Below, one piece after another: positions 37,995-49,640 of a stretch of 64,000 nt of DNA; position 1 is the first letter of the stretch; each line of letters opens with the position of its first letter. The translations under genes were made by a program, and so were the position numbers. Origin of the DNA: Sipunculus nudus (Eukaryota; Annelida; Sipuncula; Golfingiida; Sipunculidae); the NCBI GenBank assembly GCA_026874595.1, contig CM049314.1, forward strand, positions 2,817,318-2,881,317, in the 5' to 3' direction. A model generated the notes under the pieces. That model was not told the origin of the DNA, made no database searches, and saw only the letters and a list, made by a program, of their open reading frames with translations.

Positions 37995-38745
37995 AAACCC
38001 AAAGTAGGCCTAAATAATATGTTACAAGTATGCCTATAGTAAGCCTATACAATATGTTATAAATAAGCCTATAGTAGGCCTATAAAAATGTTATAAGTAA
38101 GCTTATAGTAAGCCTATATAATGTTGTAGGAAAGATTATAGTAAGCCTTTACAATATGTTATAAGTATGCCCACAGTAAGCCTGAATAATAAATAATAGG
38201 TAAGCCGATAGTAAGCTTATATGATGTTGTGTGCCAGTAATTGTAAGCCTATACAGTATGTTATAAGTAAGCCTATAGTAAGCCTATACACTGTTATAAG
38301 TAAGGTTATGGAAAATCTTTACAATATGTCATAAGTAAGCTTATAGTAAGCCTATATAAAGTTATAGGTAAGATTATAGTAAATCTTTACAATATGTTAT
38401 AAATAAGCCTATAGTAAGCTTATATAATGTTATAAGTAAGATTATAGTAAATCTTTACAATATGTTATTAATAAGCCTATAGTGAGAGAAAATATAATGG
38501 TGTAAGTAAGTTTTTAGTAAATCTTTACAATATATTATAAATAAGCCTATAGTAAGAGAAAATATAATGTTGTAAGTAAGTTTATAGTAAATCATTACAA
38601 TATGTTATAAATAAGCCTATAGTAAGCCTATATAATGTTTTAAGTAAGATTATAGTAAATCTATACAATATGTTATAAGAAAGCTAATAGTAAGCCTATA
38701 TAATGTTATATGTAAGATCATAGTAAATCTTTACAATATGTTACT
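37995..38745. repeat. AT-rich tandem repeat of about 65 bp
   Basis: Diverged units of the form AAGCCTATAGTAAGCCTATA, ATGTTATAAGTAAGATTATA and GTAAATCTTTACAATATGTT recur about 11 times. The sub-motif TAAGCCTATAGTAAGC is itself a short direct repeat. It is noncoding and lies 0.7 kb before the SLC16 paralogue exon. Confidence 0.85.
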
Positions 38746-39421
38746 ATGCCACTTTCAGCATGCATACTATTTCAGCAACGTTCGTCTCAATGTAAAGTGC
38801 AGTTGCTTTGTACCACCTCCACGACGGTAACAGTAATCGCTGAAATATTGTAAATTAAAGACGTTTCAAAGTAGCCTACATGTACAAGCTTGGAATGTTA
38901 GAAGAAATATTGGATAGCAACATATAAAAAATCATCCTGTATTACACACCAAAATACAAACATGACAGCTCTTCTTTCCTTAAACAATAAATCGGTCCCT
39001 TTCAAAGTCTGCAGAATTTACAGTAGAATATTTCATACGACAACCGTACGTGTATCAAGTAACCTTAAACGATCATCACGTAACCTTTAAATCCAGATAC
39101 ACAAATATCGCAATCTTCAGGGCTTGAAAAAAAATTTCTTGATCGATGTGCGTACAGGCTTTGTTGCCATATAGCTGGCACAAACACAAAAACCCAGTAA
39201 ATAAAAATATATGTCATAAACACATCAAACCAAGCATAATTTGTCACATTTTGATTATAGATTATACACATACATATCATTTTCATGTTGTATAACTCAA
39301 AATAACAAGCTTGAGAATGCCTGAAATATCAAGCTATTTAATAATATTATTAACCTTTATATTCCGTGTATTAACAGTGGAAAATGCCTCCCTTTTCTTG
39401 ATTTGCCTCATGTTTAGTCAG

Positions 39422-39621
39422 CCCAACAAATGATCACCCGGTATTGGATCAAGGGTATTCTTGGATCATCCTAATCGCAACATTTGTCGTCCAATGTCTC
39501 CTGACTATCAATGTCTCATCGCCTGGCACTTACCTCCCAGAATTTGTTGATTACTTCCGGGTCAACATAGCGGATGCAGCTTTAGTTGGTTCGCTCACTC
39601 CTGGAATTGCAGGACTCGCTG
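39422..39621 (+). CDS. SLC16-like paralogue, single recognisable exon
   Basis: After an acceptor-like TTTAGTCAG (AG at 39420-39421), a 200-bp exon encodes PTNDHPVLDQGYSWIILIAT and the GTYLPEFVDYFRVNIADAAL segment, ending GLAG with donor G|GTAAGT at 39622. By hand count, 39 of 61 aligned residues match exon 1 of the upstream SLC16-like gene, and the exon ends at the same position and phase. There is no in-frame ATG in the exon, so the start codon must lie upstream. I see no homologue of exons 2-5 before the end of the window. The rest may lie beyond an intron holding the 82-bp array, or be lost. It could therefore be a real gene's 5' end or an orphan exon. Confidence 0.75.
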
Positions 39622-39963
39622 GTAAGTATTATAGTTCAGGTATAATACGTCTATAACATTAGATTACAATTATCTATATCTATATATTGTATGCCAAATG
39701 AAGTTGGGGGGGGGGGACACCCAACTACTGTGCCTCGACCCGGGTATGCCCGTATAGGTCCTGTATGGTCGGAACGCTTTCAAGTATGCCCCAAGGAGAT
39801 GTGGGGGTATTATCCATGTTTTCCCTTAAACCCCAAGAAGTTTGACACTATTTAGTTTTTAGTATTTTTAGAAACCATGCCAGTGTATCCTGTGGTGAAC
39901 CTACAGCCCCAAATATCGTATTTAGACAGAAAGTATTCTACATGCGCAAAAGATATATGAGTA

Positions 39964-39996
<33 letters not shown>

Positions 39997-40589
39997 AGAA
40001 TTTTAAAGGCATTTTATTCATTCCAGGTCTACAGGTCCAAGGATAATACTGTCGAATGTGTAAAATTCTTCTATAACTCTATACTTACGTTTAAACAACT
40101 TTAAATACGTCATCATAGTTTCCAGATTCGAAAGTTCACTTGCACATTTTATGCAGTCTTTATCCGAAATTATGTAAAAAAAATATCTCCGCATTTCTTC
40201 ATAATTAGATTCAAGGAACATAACAGGATAATAATAGCTATTTATTTATGTGATAGATCGGCAGGCTTTTTTTGTCCCTCCTTTGTATGGTGTTCAAAAG
40301 TTACTGTGTATTACTATTTTACTCTTATCAGTGCTTGACCTGTCTTATGGAATTGATTCCCTTTTAATTAGAAATCTCGAATAAATTTAAATATGTTTTC
40401 TAAAATGCTAACAATTTCCTGTTCGTGTAAACAAACCCCAGAACAAAGCCAGAAGGTAGCCAGAAGCCAAGATGCAGATAAAGATATTTCTTACGTAAGC
40501 AGGCATTAAAATAAAGAGGCGGATTTTCTCAAACGATAAACTCTTAAAAAATAGTCCAGAGAACTAATGCAATTCAAAGTTTCCTTATT

Positions 40590-41180
40590 ATCCCCTTGCA
40601 ACTTCGTTGCGAAAGGGATATAGTTACGCCTCCGTTCGTGCGTCCGTCCGTCTGTCCGTCCGAAATTGCCTTGTGGATCAATTTCAAGCCAAACCGTATG
40701 CCCAAAACCATTCATCTTACACATATGGCTTACCCACCCATGAATGAACAAACCTATCGATTTTGAGGTCACGGGATCAAAGGTCACGGACACAGCACCT
40801 ATTCTTGAAAAAGCTTGTAGACCCATTTTTAGTCAAATCGTTTGACGTAAACCTTTCATCTTGCACATATGGCTCACCCACCCATAGAGAAAGAAATCTA
40901 TTGATTTTGAGGTCACGGGGTCAAAGGTCACGGCCACAGCACCCACTTCTTGATAAAGCTTGTGGACCCATTTTAAGCAAAACCGTTTGACGTAAACCTT
41001 TAATCTTGCACATTTGGCTTACCCACCCATGGATGAAGAAACCTATTAATTTCGAGGTCACGGGGTCAATGGTCACGGCAACAGCACCCCTCCTCATTTT
41101 AACTCTTGCGTAATACACCCCATATCATTATGCTCTCATGCGAGGGGATGCTCCGCTTTGCGGTGCCCTTGTTCTATTAT
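40590..41180. mobile_element. Dispersed repeat with hairpin ends and internal ~125-bp tandem copies
   Basis: It begins ATCCCCTTGCAACTTCGTTG (GCAAC-TTC-GTTGC hairpin) and a (GTCC)n run, and ends GGGGATGCTCCGCTTTGCGG plus TGCCCTTGTTC (CCGC-TTT-GCGG hairpin). Between are about three diverged copies of a unit with CATATGGCTTACCCACCCAT, TTTTGAGGTCACGGGGTCAA and AGGTCACGGCCACAGCACC. It is noncoding. The layout matches a repeat style frequent in bivalves; the class is unresolved. Confidence 0.65.
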
Positions 41181-41342
41181 AAAACCCACCCTTACTTCTT
41201 GTTGTTGGCTTTCTTTACGCCGGTCCACTTGCTAGAGACACGGTTAAGTGAACACAGAGCAAAACGTTGACCCGGTATATTGTCTTATGTTCATGTTTTG
41301 ACAATGGGGAGTATAACAGTTTTTGTTGTTCAGGCCCGCCAT

Positions 41343-44300
41343 ATCCCGTAGATCATGATAAGCAGTTTTACTGTGGATCATAACAAGCGTTCTGCCTCGT
41401 CAAGACACATCCTTTGGATCATAATTGTTCTGTCTCGTCATGATACGTCCTGTGGATCTTAATAAGCGCTGTGCCCCGTCACGTTACCTGTTGTGGGTCA
41501 TGAAGATTGTTCTGTTCCGTCTTGGTACGTCCTATGATTTACGATTAGCGTTCTGCCCCGTCTTGTTACCTGCTGTGGGTTATTATAATTGTTCTTTCCA
41601 GTCGTACGTCATGTGGATCACGATAAGCGTTCTGCCCTGTCATGTGACCAGTTGTGGGTCATCATAATTGTTTTGTCCCGTCATGGCATGTTCTGTTGAT
41701 CATGATAAGTAATCTTCCCCGTCACTTTACCAGTTGTGGGTTATGATGATTGTTTTGTCCCGTCATGACATGTTCTGTTGATCATGATAAGCGTTCTGCT
41801 CCGTCACGTTACCAGTTGTGGGTTATAATGATTGTTTTGTCCCGTCATGGCATGTTCTGTGGACCACGATAAGCGTTCTGCTCCGTCACGTTACCAGTTG
41901 TGGGTTATAATGATTGTTTTGTCCCATCATGGCATGTTCTGTGGATCACGATAAGCGTTCTGCTCCGTCACGTTACCAGTTGTGGGTTATAATGATTGTT
42001 TTGTCCCGTCATGGCATGTTCTGTGGATCACGATAAGCGTTCTGCTCCGTCACGTTACCAGTTGTGGGTTATAATGATTGTTCTGTCCCATCATGGCATG
42101 TTCTGTGGTTCACGATAAGCGTTCTGCTCCGTCACGTTACCAGTTGTTGGTTATAATGATTGTTCTGACCCATCATGGCATGTTCTGTTGATCATGATAA
42201 GCGTTCTGCCCCGTCACGTTATCCGTTGTGGGTTATGATGATTGTTTTGTCTCTTCATGGCATGTTCTGTTGATCATGATGAGCGTTCTGGCCCGTCACG
42301 TTACCAGTTGTGGGTTATGATGATTGTTCTGTCCATCATGGCATGTTCTGTTGATCATGATAAGCGTTCTGCCCCGTCACGTTACCAGTTGTGGGTTATG
42401 ATGATTGTTATGTCCCATCTTGGCATGTTCTGTTGATCATGATAAGCGTACTGCCCCGTCACGTTACCAGTTGTGGGTTATGATGATTGTTTTGTCCCGT
42501 CATGGCAAGTTCTGTGGATCACGATAAGCGTTCCGCTCCGTCACGTTACCAGTTGTGGGTTAAAATGATTGTTCTGTTCCATCATGGCATGTTCTGTGGA
42601 TCACGATAAGCGTTCTGCCCCGTCACGTTACCAGTTGTGGGTTATAATGATTGTTCTGTCCCATCATGGCATGTTCTGTGGATCCCGATAAGCGTTCTGC
42701 TCTGTCACGTTACCAGTTGTGGGTTATAATGATTGTTCTGTCCCATCATGGCATGTTCTGTTGATCATGATAAGTGTTCTGCCCCGTCACGTTACCAGTT
42801 ATGGGTTATAATGATTATTCTGTCCCATCATGGCATGTTCTGTGGATCACGATAAGCGTTCTGCCCTGTCATGTGACCAGTTGTGGGTCATGATGATTGT
42901 TTTGTCCCATCATGGCATGTTCTGTTGATCATGATCAGCGTTCTGCTCCGTCACGTTATCAGTTGCGGGTTATAATGATTGTTCTCTCCCGTCATGGTAT
43001 GTTCTGTGGATCACGATAAGCGTTCTGCTCCGTCACGTTACCAGTTGTGGGTTATAATGATTGTTCTGCCCCATCATGGCATGTTCTGTTGATCATGATA
43101 AGCGTTCTGCCCCGTCACGTTACCAGTTGTGGGTTATGATGATTGTTTTGTCCCGTTATGGCATGTTCTGTGGATCACGATAAGCGTTCTGCCCCGTCAC
43201 TTTACCAGTTGTGGGTTATGATGATTGTTTTGTCCCATCATGGCATGTTCTGTTGATCACGATAAGTGTTCTGCCCCGTCACGTTACCAGTTGTGGGCTA
43301 TGATGATTGTTCTGTCCCATCTTGGTATGTTCTGTTGATTATGATAAGCGTTCCGCTCCGCCACGTTACCAGCTGTGGGTTAAAATGATTGTTCTGTCCA
43401 ATCATGGCATGTTCTGTGGATCCCGATAAGCGTTCTGCCCCGTCACGTTACCAGTTGTGGGTTATAATGATTGTTCTGTCCCATCATGGCATGTTCTGTG
43501 GATCCCGATAAGCGTCCTGCTCCGTCACGTTACCAGTTGTGGGTTATAATGATTGTTATGTCCCATCATGGCATGTTCTGTGGATCACGATGAGCGTTCT
43601 GCCCTGTCATGTGACCAGTTGTGGGTCATGATCATTGTTTTGTCCCTTCATGGCATATTCTGTGGATCACGAAAAGCGTTCTGCTCCGTCACGTTACCAG
43701 TTGTCGGTTAAAATGATTGTTCTGTCCCATTATGGCATGTTCTGTGGATCACGATAAGCGTTCTGCCCCGTCACGTTACCAGTTGTGGGTTATAATGCTT
43801 GTTCTGTCCCATCATGGCATGTTCTGTGGATCACGATAAGCGTTCTGCCCTGTCATGTGACCAGTTGTGGGTCATGATGAATGTTTTGTCACTTCATGGC
43901 ATGTTCTGTTGATCATAATAAGCGTTCTGCTCCGTCACGTTACCAGTTGCGGGTTATAATGATTGTTCTGTCCCATCATGGCATCATCTGTGGATCACGA
44001 TAAGCGTTCTGTCCCGTCACGTTACCAGTTGTGGGTTATGATGATTGTTTTGTCTCTTCATGGCATGTTCTGTTGATCATGATAAGCGTTCTGCCCCGTC
44101 ACGTTACCAGTTGTGGGTTATGATGATTGTTCTGTCCCATCTTGGCATGTTCTGTTGATCATGATAAGCGTTCCGCTCCGTCACGTTACCAGTTGTGGGT
44201 TAAAATGATTGTTCTGTCCCATCATGGCACGTTCTGTGGATCACGATAAGCGTTCTGCTCCGTCACGTTACCAGTTGTGGGTTATAATGATTGTTCTGTC

Positions 44301-46896
44301 CCATCATGGCATGTTCTATGGATCCCGATAAGCGTTCTGCTCCGTCACGTTACCAATTGTGGGTTATAATGATTGTTCTGTCCCATCATGGCATGTTCTG
44401 TTGATCATGATAAGCGTTCTGATCCGTCACGTTACCAGTTGTGGGTTATAATGATTGTTCTGTCCCATCATGGCATCTTTTGTGGATCACGATAAGCGTT
44501 CTGCCCCGTCACGTTACCAGTTGTGGGTTATGATGATTGTTCTGTCCCATCTTGGCATGTTCTGTTGATCATGATAAGCGTACTGCCCCGTCACGTTAAT
44601 AGTTGTGGGTTATGATGATTGTTTTGTCCCGTCATGGCATGTTCTGTGGATCACGATAAGCGTTCTGCCCCGTCACGTTACCAGTTGTGGGTTATAATGA
44701 TTGTTCTGTCCCATCATGGCATGTTCTGTGGATCCCGATAAGCGTTCTGCTCCGATACGTTACCAGTTGTGGGTTATAATGATTGTTCTGTCCCATCATG
44801 GCATGTTCTGTTGATCATGATAAGCGTTCTGCCCCGTCACGTTACCAGTTGTGGGTTATAATGATTGTTCTGTCCCATCATGGCATGTTCTGTGGATCAC
44901 GATAAGCGTTCTGCCCTGTCATGTGACCAGTTGTGGGTCATGATGATTGTTTTGTCCCATCATGGCATGTTCTGTTGATCATGATAAGCGTTCTGCTCCG
45001 TCACGTTATCAGTTGCGGGTTATAATGATTGTTCTCTCCCGTCATGGCATGTTCTGTGGATCACGATAAGCGTTCTGCTCCGTCACTTTACCAGTTGTGG
45101 GTTATAATGATTGTTCTGCCCCATCATGGCATGTTCTGTTGATCATGATAAGCGTTCTGCCCCGTCACGTTACCAGTTGTGGGTTATGATGATTGTTTTG
45201 TCCCTTCATGGCATGTTCTGTTGATCATGATGAGCGTTCTGCCCCGTCACGTTACCAGTTGTGGGTTATGATGATTGTTCTGTCCCATCATGTCATGTTC
45301 TGTTGATCATGATAAGCGTTCTGCCCCGTTACGTTACCAGTTGTGGGTTATGATGATTGTTCTGTCCCATCTTGGCATGTTCTGTTGATCATGATAAGCG
45401 TTCTGCCCCGTCACGTTACCAGTTGTGGGTTATGATGATTGTTTTGTCCCGTCATGGCATGTTCTGTTGATCACGATAAGCGTTCTGCCCCGTCACGTTA
45501 CCAGTTGTGGGTTATGATGATTGTTTTGTCCCGTCATGGCATGTTCTGTGGATCACGATAAGCGTTCTGCTCCGTCACGTTACCAGTTGTGGGGTATAAT
45601 GATTGTTTTGTCCAATCATGGCATGTTCTGTTGATCATGATAAGCGTTCTGCCCCGTCACGTTACCAGTTCTGAGTTATGATGATTGTTTTGTCCCGTCA
45701 TGGCATGTTCTGTTGATCATGATGAGCGTTCTGCCCCGTCACGTTACCAGTTGTGGGTTATGATGATTGTTCTGTCCCATCCTGTCTGTTCTGTTGATCA
45801 TGATAAGCGTTCTGCCCCGTTACGTTACCAGTTGTGGGTTATGATGATTGTTCTGTCCCATCTTGGCATGTTCTGTTGATCATGATAAGCGTTCTGCCCC
45901 GTCACGTTACCAGTTGTGGGTTATGATGATTGTTTTGTCCCGTCATGGCATGTTCTGTGGATCACGATAAGCGTTCTGCTCCGTCACGTTACCAGTTGTG
46001 GGGTATAATGATTGTTTTGTCCAATCATGGCATGTTCTGTTGATCATGATAAGCGTTCTGCCCCGTCACGTTACCAGTTCTGAGTTATGATGATTGTTTT
46101 GTCCCGTCATGGCATGTTTTGTGGATCACGATAAGCGTTCTGCCCCGTCACGTTACCAATTGTGGGTTATAATGATTTTTCTGTCCCATCATGGCATGTT
46201 CTGTGGATCACGATAAGCGTTCTGCTCCGTCACGTAACCAGTTGTGGGTTATAATGATTGTTCTGTCCCATCATGGCATGTTCTGTTGATCATGATAAGC
46301 GTTCTGCCCCGTCACGTTACCAGTTGTGGGTTATGATGATTGTTTTGTCCCGTCATGGCATGTTCTGTTGATCATGATAAGCGTTCTGCCCCGTCACGTT
46401 ACCAGTTGTGGGTTATGATGATTGTTTTGTCCCGTCATGGCATGTTCTGTGGATCACGATAAGGGTTCTGTTCCGTCATGTTACCAGTTGTGGGTTATAA
46501 TGATTGTTCTGTCCCATCATGGCATGTTCTGTGGATCACGATAAGCGTTCTGCCCTGTCACGTTACCAGTTGTGGGTTATGATGATTGTTTTTGTTCCGT
46601 CATGGCATGTTCTGTGGGTCACGATAAGCATTCTTCTCCGTCACGTTACCTGTTGTGGGTCATGATGATTGTTCGGTTCTTTCATGGGACATTCTGTGGA
46701 TCACGATAAGCGTTCTGTCATGTCAAGTCACGTACTTGGGATCATAGTTGTTCTGCCTCGTCACGTTACCTGCTTTGGGTCATGATAATTATTGTCCCAT
46801 TATGGTGTATGTTCTGTGGATAATGATAAGCGTCACATTAGCTACTGCGGTCCATGTTGATTGTAAAACCCTGTGGTTCACGATGAGCGTTCTGTC
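41343..46896. repeat. 82-bp minisatellite, about 67 copies
   Basis: The unit contains GTTCTGTGGATCACGATAAG, then CGTTCTGCCCCGTCACGTTA, CCAGTTGTGGGTTATAATGA and TTGTTCTGTCCCATCATGGC (82 bp). Spacing checked between 41941 and 46203 is 4262, i.e. 52 units minus two bases, so length changes are rare. Variants GTGGATCAC/TTGATCATG, CCCC/CTCC and TATAATG/TATGATG form patchy groups. The outer 400 bp on each side is degenerate. It lies 1.7 kb downstream of the SLC16 paralogue exon, in its presumed intron 1. Short open frames in it (e.g. 42242-42436, 45685-45879) are not genes. Confidence 0.96.
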
Positions 46897-47284
46897 GTGA
46901 TGGTCAGTGACAAAGCGAGGGAGAAAAATGTCGTGGTTCCGGTTAAAGTGTAATCGTAATATGCGTTTTATTTTATTTTATTTTATCGTATAGATGCATT
47001 GATTATTTTATTTCTCCTGTTATATTAACTTTTTTGTTTACAATTAATGCACTTTCTTTTTTTACTTTTGGGGAACCATCATTCCGCAAAGTTTGTCTGT
47101 CTCGCCTGAGAAACGGACGAATATAATTAATTCCTGTCCAGATTTTTATGCAAACGAGAAAATCCATTGCCAGAGTGAATGAAATGCTATTTTAACACAA
47201 AGTGACCGGCAATGTAAAGGTACGCACCCAACTTACATATCAGAAGATCGTTATATTTATATAGTAAATACGTTTTTTTAGTTT

Positions 47285-48900
47285 TTAGCTCAGCTGACTG
47301 AAAGTCATCTGGGCTATAGCGATCACCCTTTGTCCGTCGTCTGTCCGTCCGTCCGGCCGTCCGGTCGTCCGTTAACAGGGCACAAATCGTAACCGCTGGA
47401 CCTGGAATCTTCTAACTTGACATCCAGGGAGGTCCATGAAAAATCTCCTTGGAAACCTGAAATAAGGTCTCTGTTATCCATATTCTTTAAGCTATGGGTC
47501 TCGTAAATGCCCTCCAGAATAATCAACAATTTGATACAAAACCTCAAGTATCTAAATAACTAATGCATTCATCACCATGATTTTTTGTATGAATATTTAT
47601 CATGGAGTGTTTCATAAGTTCATGCAAATTGGTGGCGCCACCTGTATTTTTTTCAATTTTTACGATTTTTTTTTCTCTATTTGTGATACCTTCAAAGAAG
47701 CTGTCATCTGTTAACAGGGCACAAATCGTAACCGATGGACCTGGAATCTTCTCACTTGACATCAAAGTAGGTCCATGAAAAGTCTCCGTGGAAATCTGAA
47801 ATTAGATCTCTGTTACCCATATTCTCCAAGCTATGGGTCTCATAAGTATCCCCCAGATTAATTAAAACTTTAATACAAAAGTTTGAGTATCTGAATAACT
47901 TATGCATTGATAACCATAATTCTTTGTATTAATATTGATCATGGAGTGTTTCATCAGTTCCTGCAAACTGGTGGCCCCACCTGCATTTTTTTCTAATTTT
48001 TACGATTTTTTTCCTCTTTTTTTTTTTGAGAAGTTGTCATCCATTAACAGGGCACAAATCATAACCACTGGACCTGGAATCGTCTAACTTGACATCCAGG
48101 GAGGTCCATGATAAACCTCCTTGATAATATGAAATTAGGTCTCTGTTACATATTTTCTCCGAGCTTTGGGTTTCATATGTACCCCCCAGAATGATCAAAA
48201 TTTTCATACAAAAGCTTCAGTATCTGAATAATTACTACCTTGATCAAAATGATTCTGTGCATGAATATTGATCATGGAGTCATCCATCAGTTCATACAAA
48301 TTGGTGGCGCCACCGGTATTTTTTCTAAACTTTACGATTTTTTTCTCTCTATTTTTGATACCTTCAAAGAAGCTGTCATCTGTTAACAGGGGACAAATTG
48401 TAACTGCTGGACCTGGAATCTTCTCACTTGACATCAAGGGAGGTCCACAAAAGTTTCTATGGAAACCTGAAATTAAGTCTCTGTTACTCATTTCCTTCGA
48501 GCTATGGGGCTCGTAAGTACCCCTCAGAATATTTAAAATTTTGATACAAAAGCTCAAGTATCTGAATAACTAATGCATTGATCACCATGATTCTTTGCAT
48601 GAATATTGATCATGGAGTGTTCCATCAGTTCCTGCAAACTGGTGGCGCCTTATATATTTTGATAATATTTTTCGATTTTTTGGGTCTATTTTTGATACCT
48701 TCAAAGAAGCTGTCAACTGTTACCAGGGCACAAATGGTAACCGCTGGACCTCGAATCTTCTAACTTGATATCAAAGGAGGTCCATGAAAGTCTCAATGGA
48801 AATCTGAAATTAGGTGTCTGTTACCCATATCCTCCAAGCTATGGGTCTTGTAAGTGACCCCCAGAATAATTAAAATGTGATACAAAACTCTGCTTTAGTT
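47285..48900 (-). mobile_element. Dispersed element with about 340-bp internal tandem units, copy 2 (inverted)
   Basis: This is the same family as the copy at 22.9-24.4 kb but in reverse orientation. It opens with TTTTTAGCTCAGCTGACTGA and a (GTCC)n run, then four or five units with AACAGGGCACAAATCGTAAC, CATCAccatgat blocks and GGTGGCGCCACC-type palindromes at 47631, 47970, 48303 and 48641 (spacing 339, 333, 338). The GACCCATGGGTC end was not found, so the copy is truncated or continues into the related 140-bp-spaced repeats to its right. Confidence 0.7.
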
Positions 48901-48979
48901 TCCAGAGAACTCCTCTGAAACCCTTGGCCGATCTTTCCGAAACAAAGCATAGTTGTCCCTTCACCTATGTTGTTGTGCC

Positions 48980-49640
48980 TAACAAACACAGGTGGCACCA
49001 CCAGCAATCCTTTCTGTACAATTTGAATCTGGTTGTCTTCGAGATAACAGCCAGTATCGCAGCAGTGGCTGAATGTTTTGTGCTGAAAGTCTGTATGTCG
49101 ATAGACCTTGAATCTCTCTATCTCATAATTGCGACTGGTGGCGCCACCTACAAAATCTTTTGCATAATGTCCATCTATGCATTCACCATCTGTTCGTCTT
49201 AGTTGTTCTTCAATATATTGGGGTATTATGTGCATGTTCATGGATCCTCAACACCTACATCTCGTAAACAAGACAGGTGGAGCCACCTGCAATCATTTTC
49301 CTGTGGCGTCCATCCGTACATGTGCTCTTGGTAAAAATTGCTCATATCTAAGGAATGGTTCAAGATATTGGTATGAAATCTGGCATGTCCATCCATCTTG
49401 GAAAGTATCTCATATGCCAGGCAGGTGGCGCCACCTATTTTCCTGGTTTTGTAGAATTAAAAAAAAGCACTTTTTTCACTAGTGATTTGCCGTATTGGCC
49501 TGAATTGGTGCAAACCCATAGATCTTGGACTCCTACATATTGTACTCAAGACTGGTGGTGCCATCTGCAATAGTTTTCATGTGGCGTCTATCCATACATG
49601 CCTTTTGGGTGAAAATTGCTCATTATTTAGGAGTGGTTCA
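48980..49640. repeat. Palindrome-centred repeats at about 140-bp spacing
   Basis: GGTGGCGCCACC or one- to two-base variants occur at 48991, 49137, 49276, 49424 and 49554. Longer segments repeat at about 280 bp: CCTGCAATCATTTTCCTGTG at about 49286 is matched by CTGCAATAGTTTTCATGTGG at about 49565, and both are followed by AAAATTGCTCAT and GGTTCAAGATATT. It adjoins the 340-bp-unit element and probably belongs to it. Short open frames here (e.g. 49177-49482) share a GGATY motif only because of the palindrome. Confidence 0.7.

Noticed and set aside
42242-45879. Open frames with repeated CSVDHDKRSAPSRYQLWVMM in the 82-bp array
   Set aside because: 82 is not a multiple of three, and the frames persist only over two or three units; this is repeat shadow.
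48268-49573. Overlapping frames with recurring GGATY words
   Set aside because: The shared residues come from the GGTGGCGCCACC palindrome of the repeat. Frames on both strands are equally open, so there is no coding signal.
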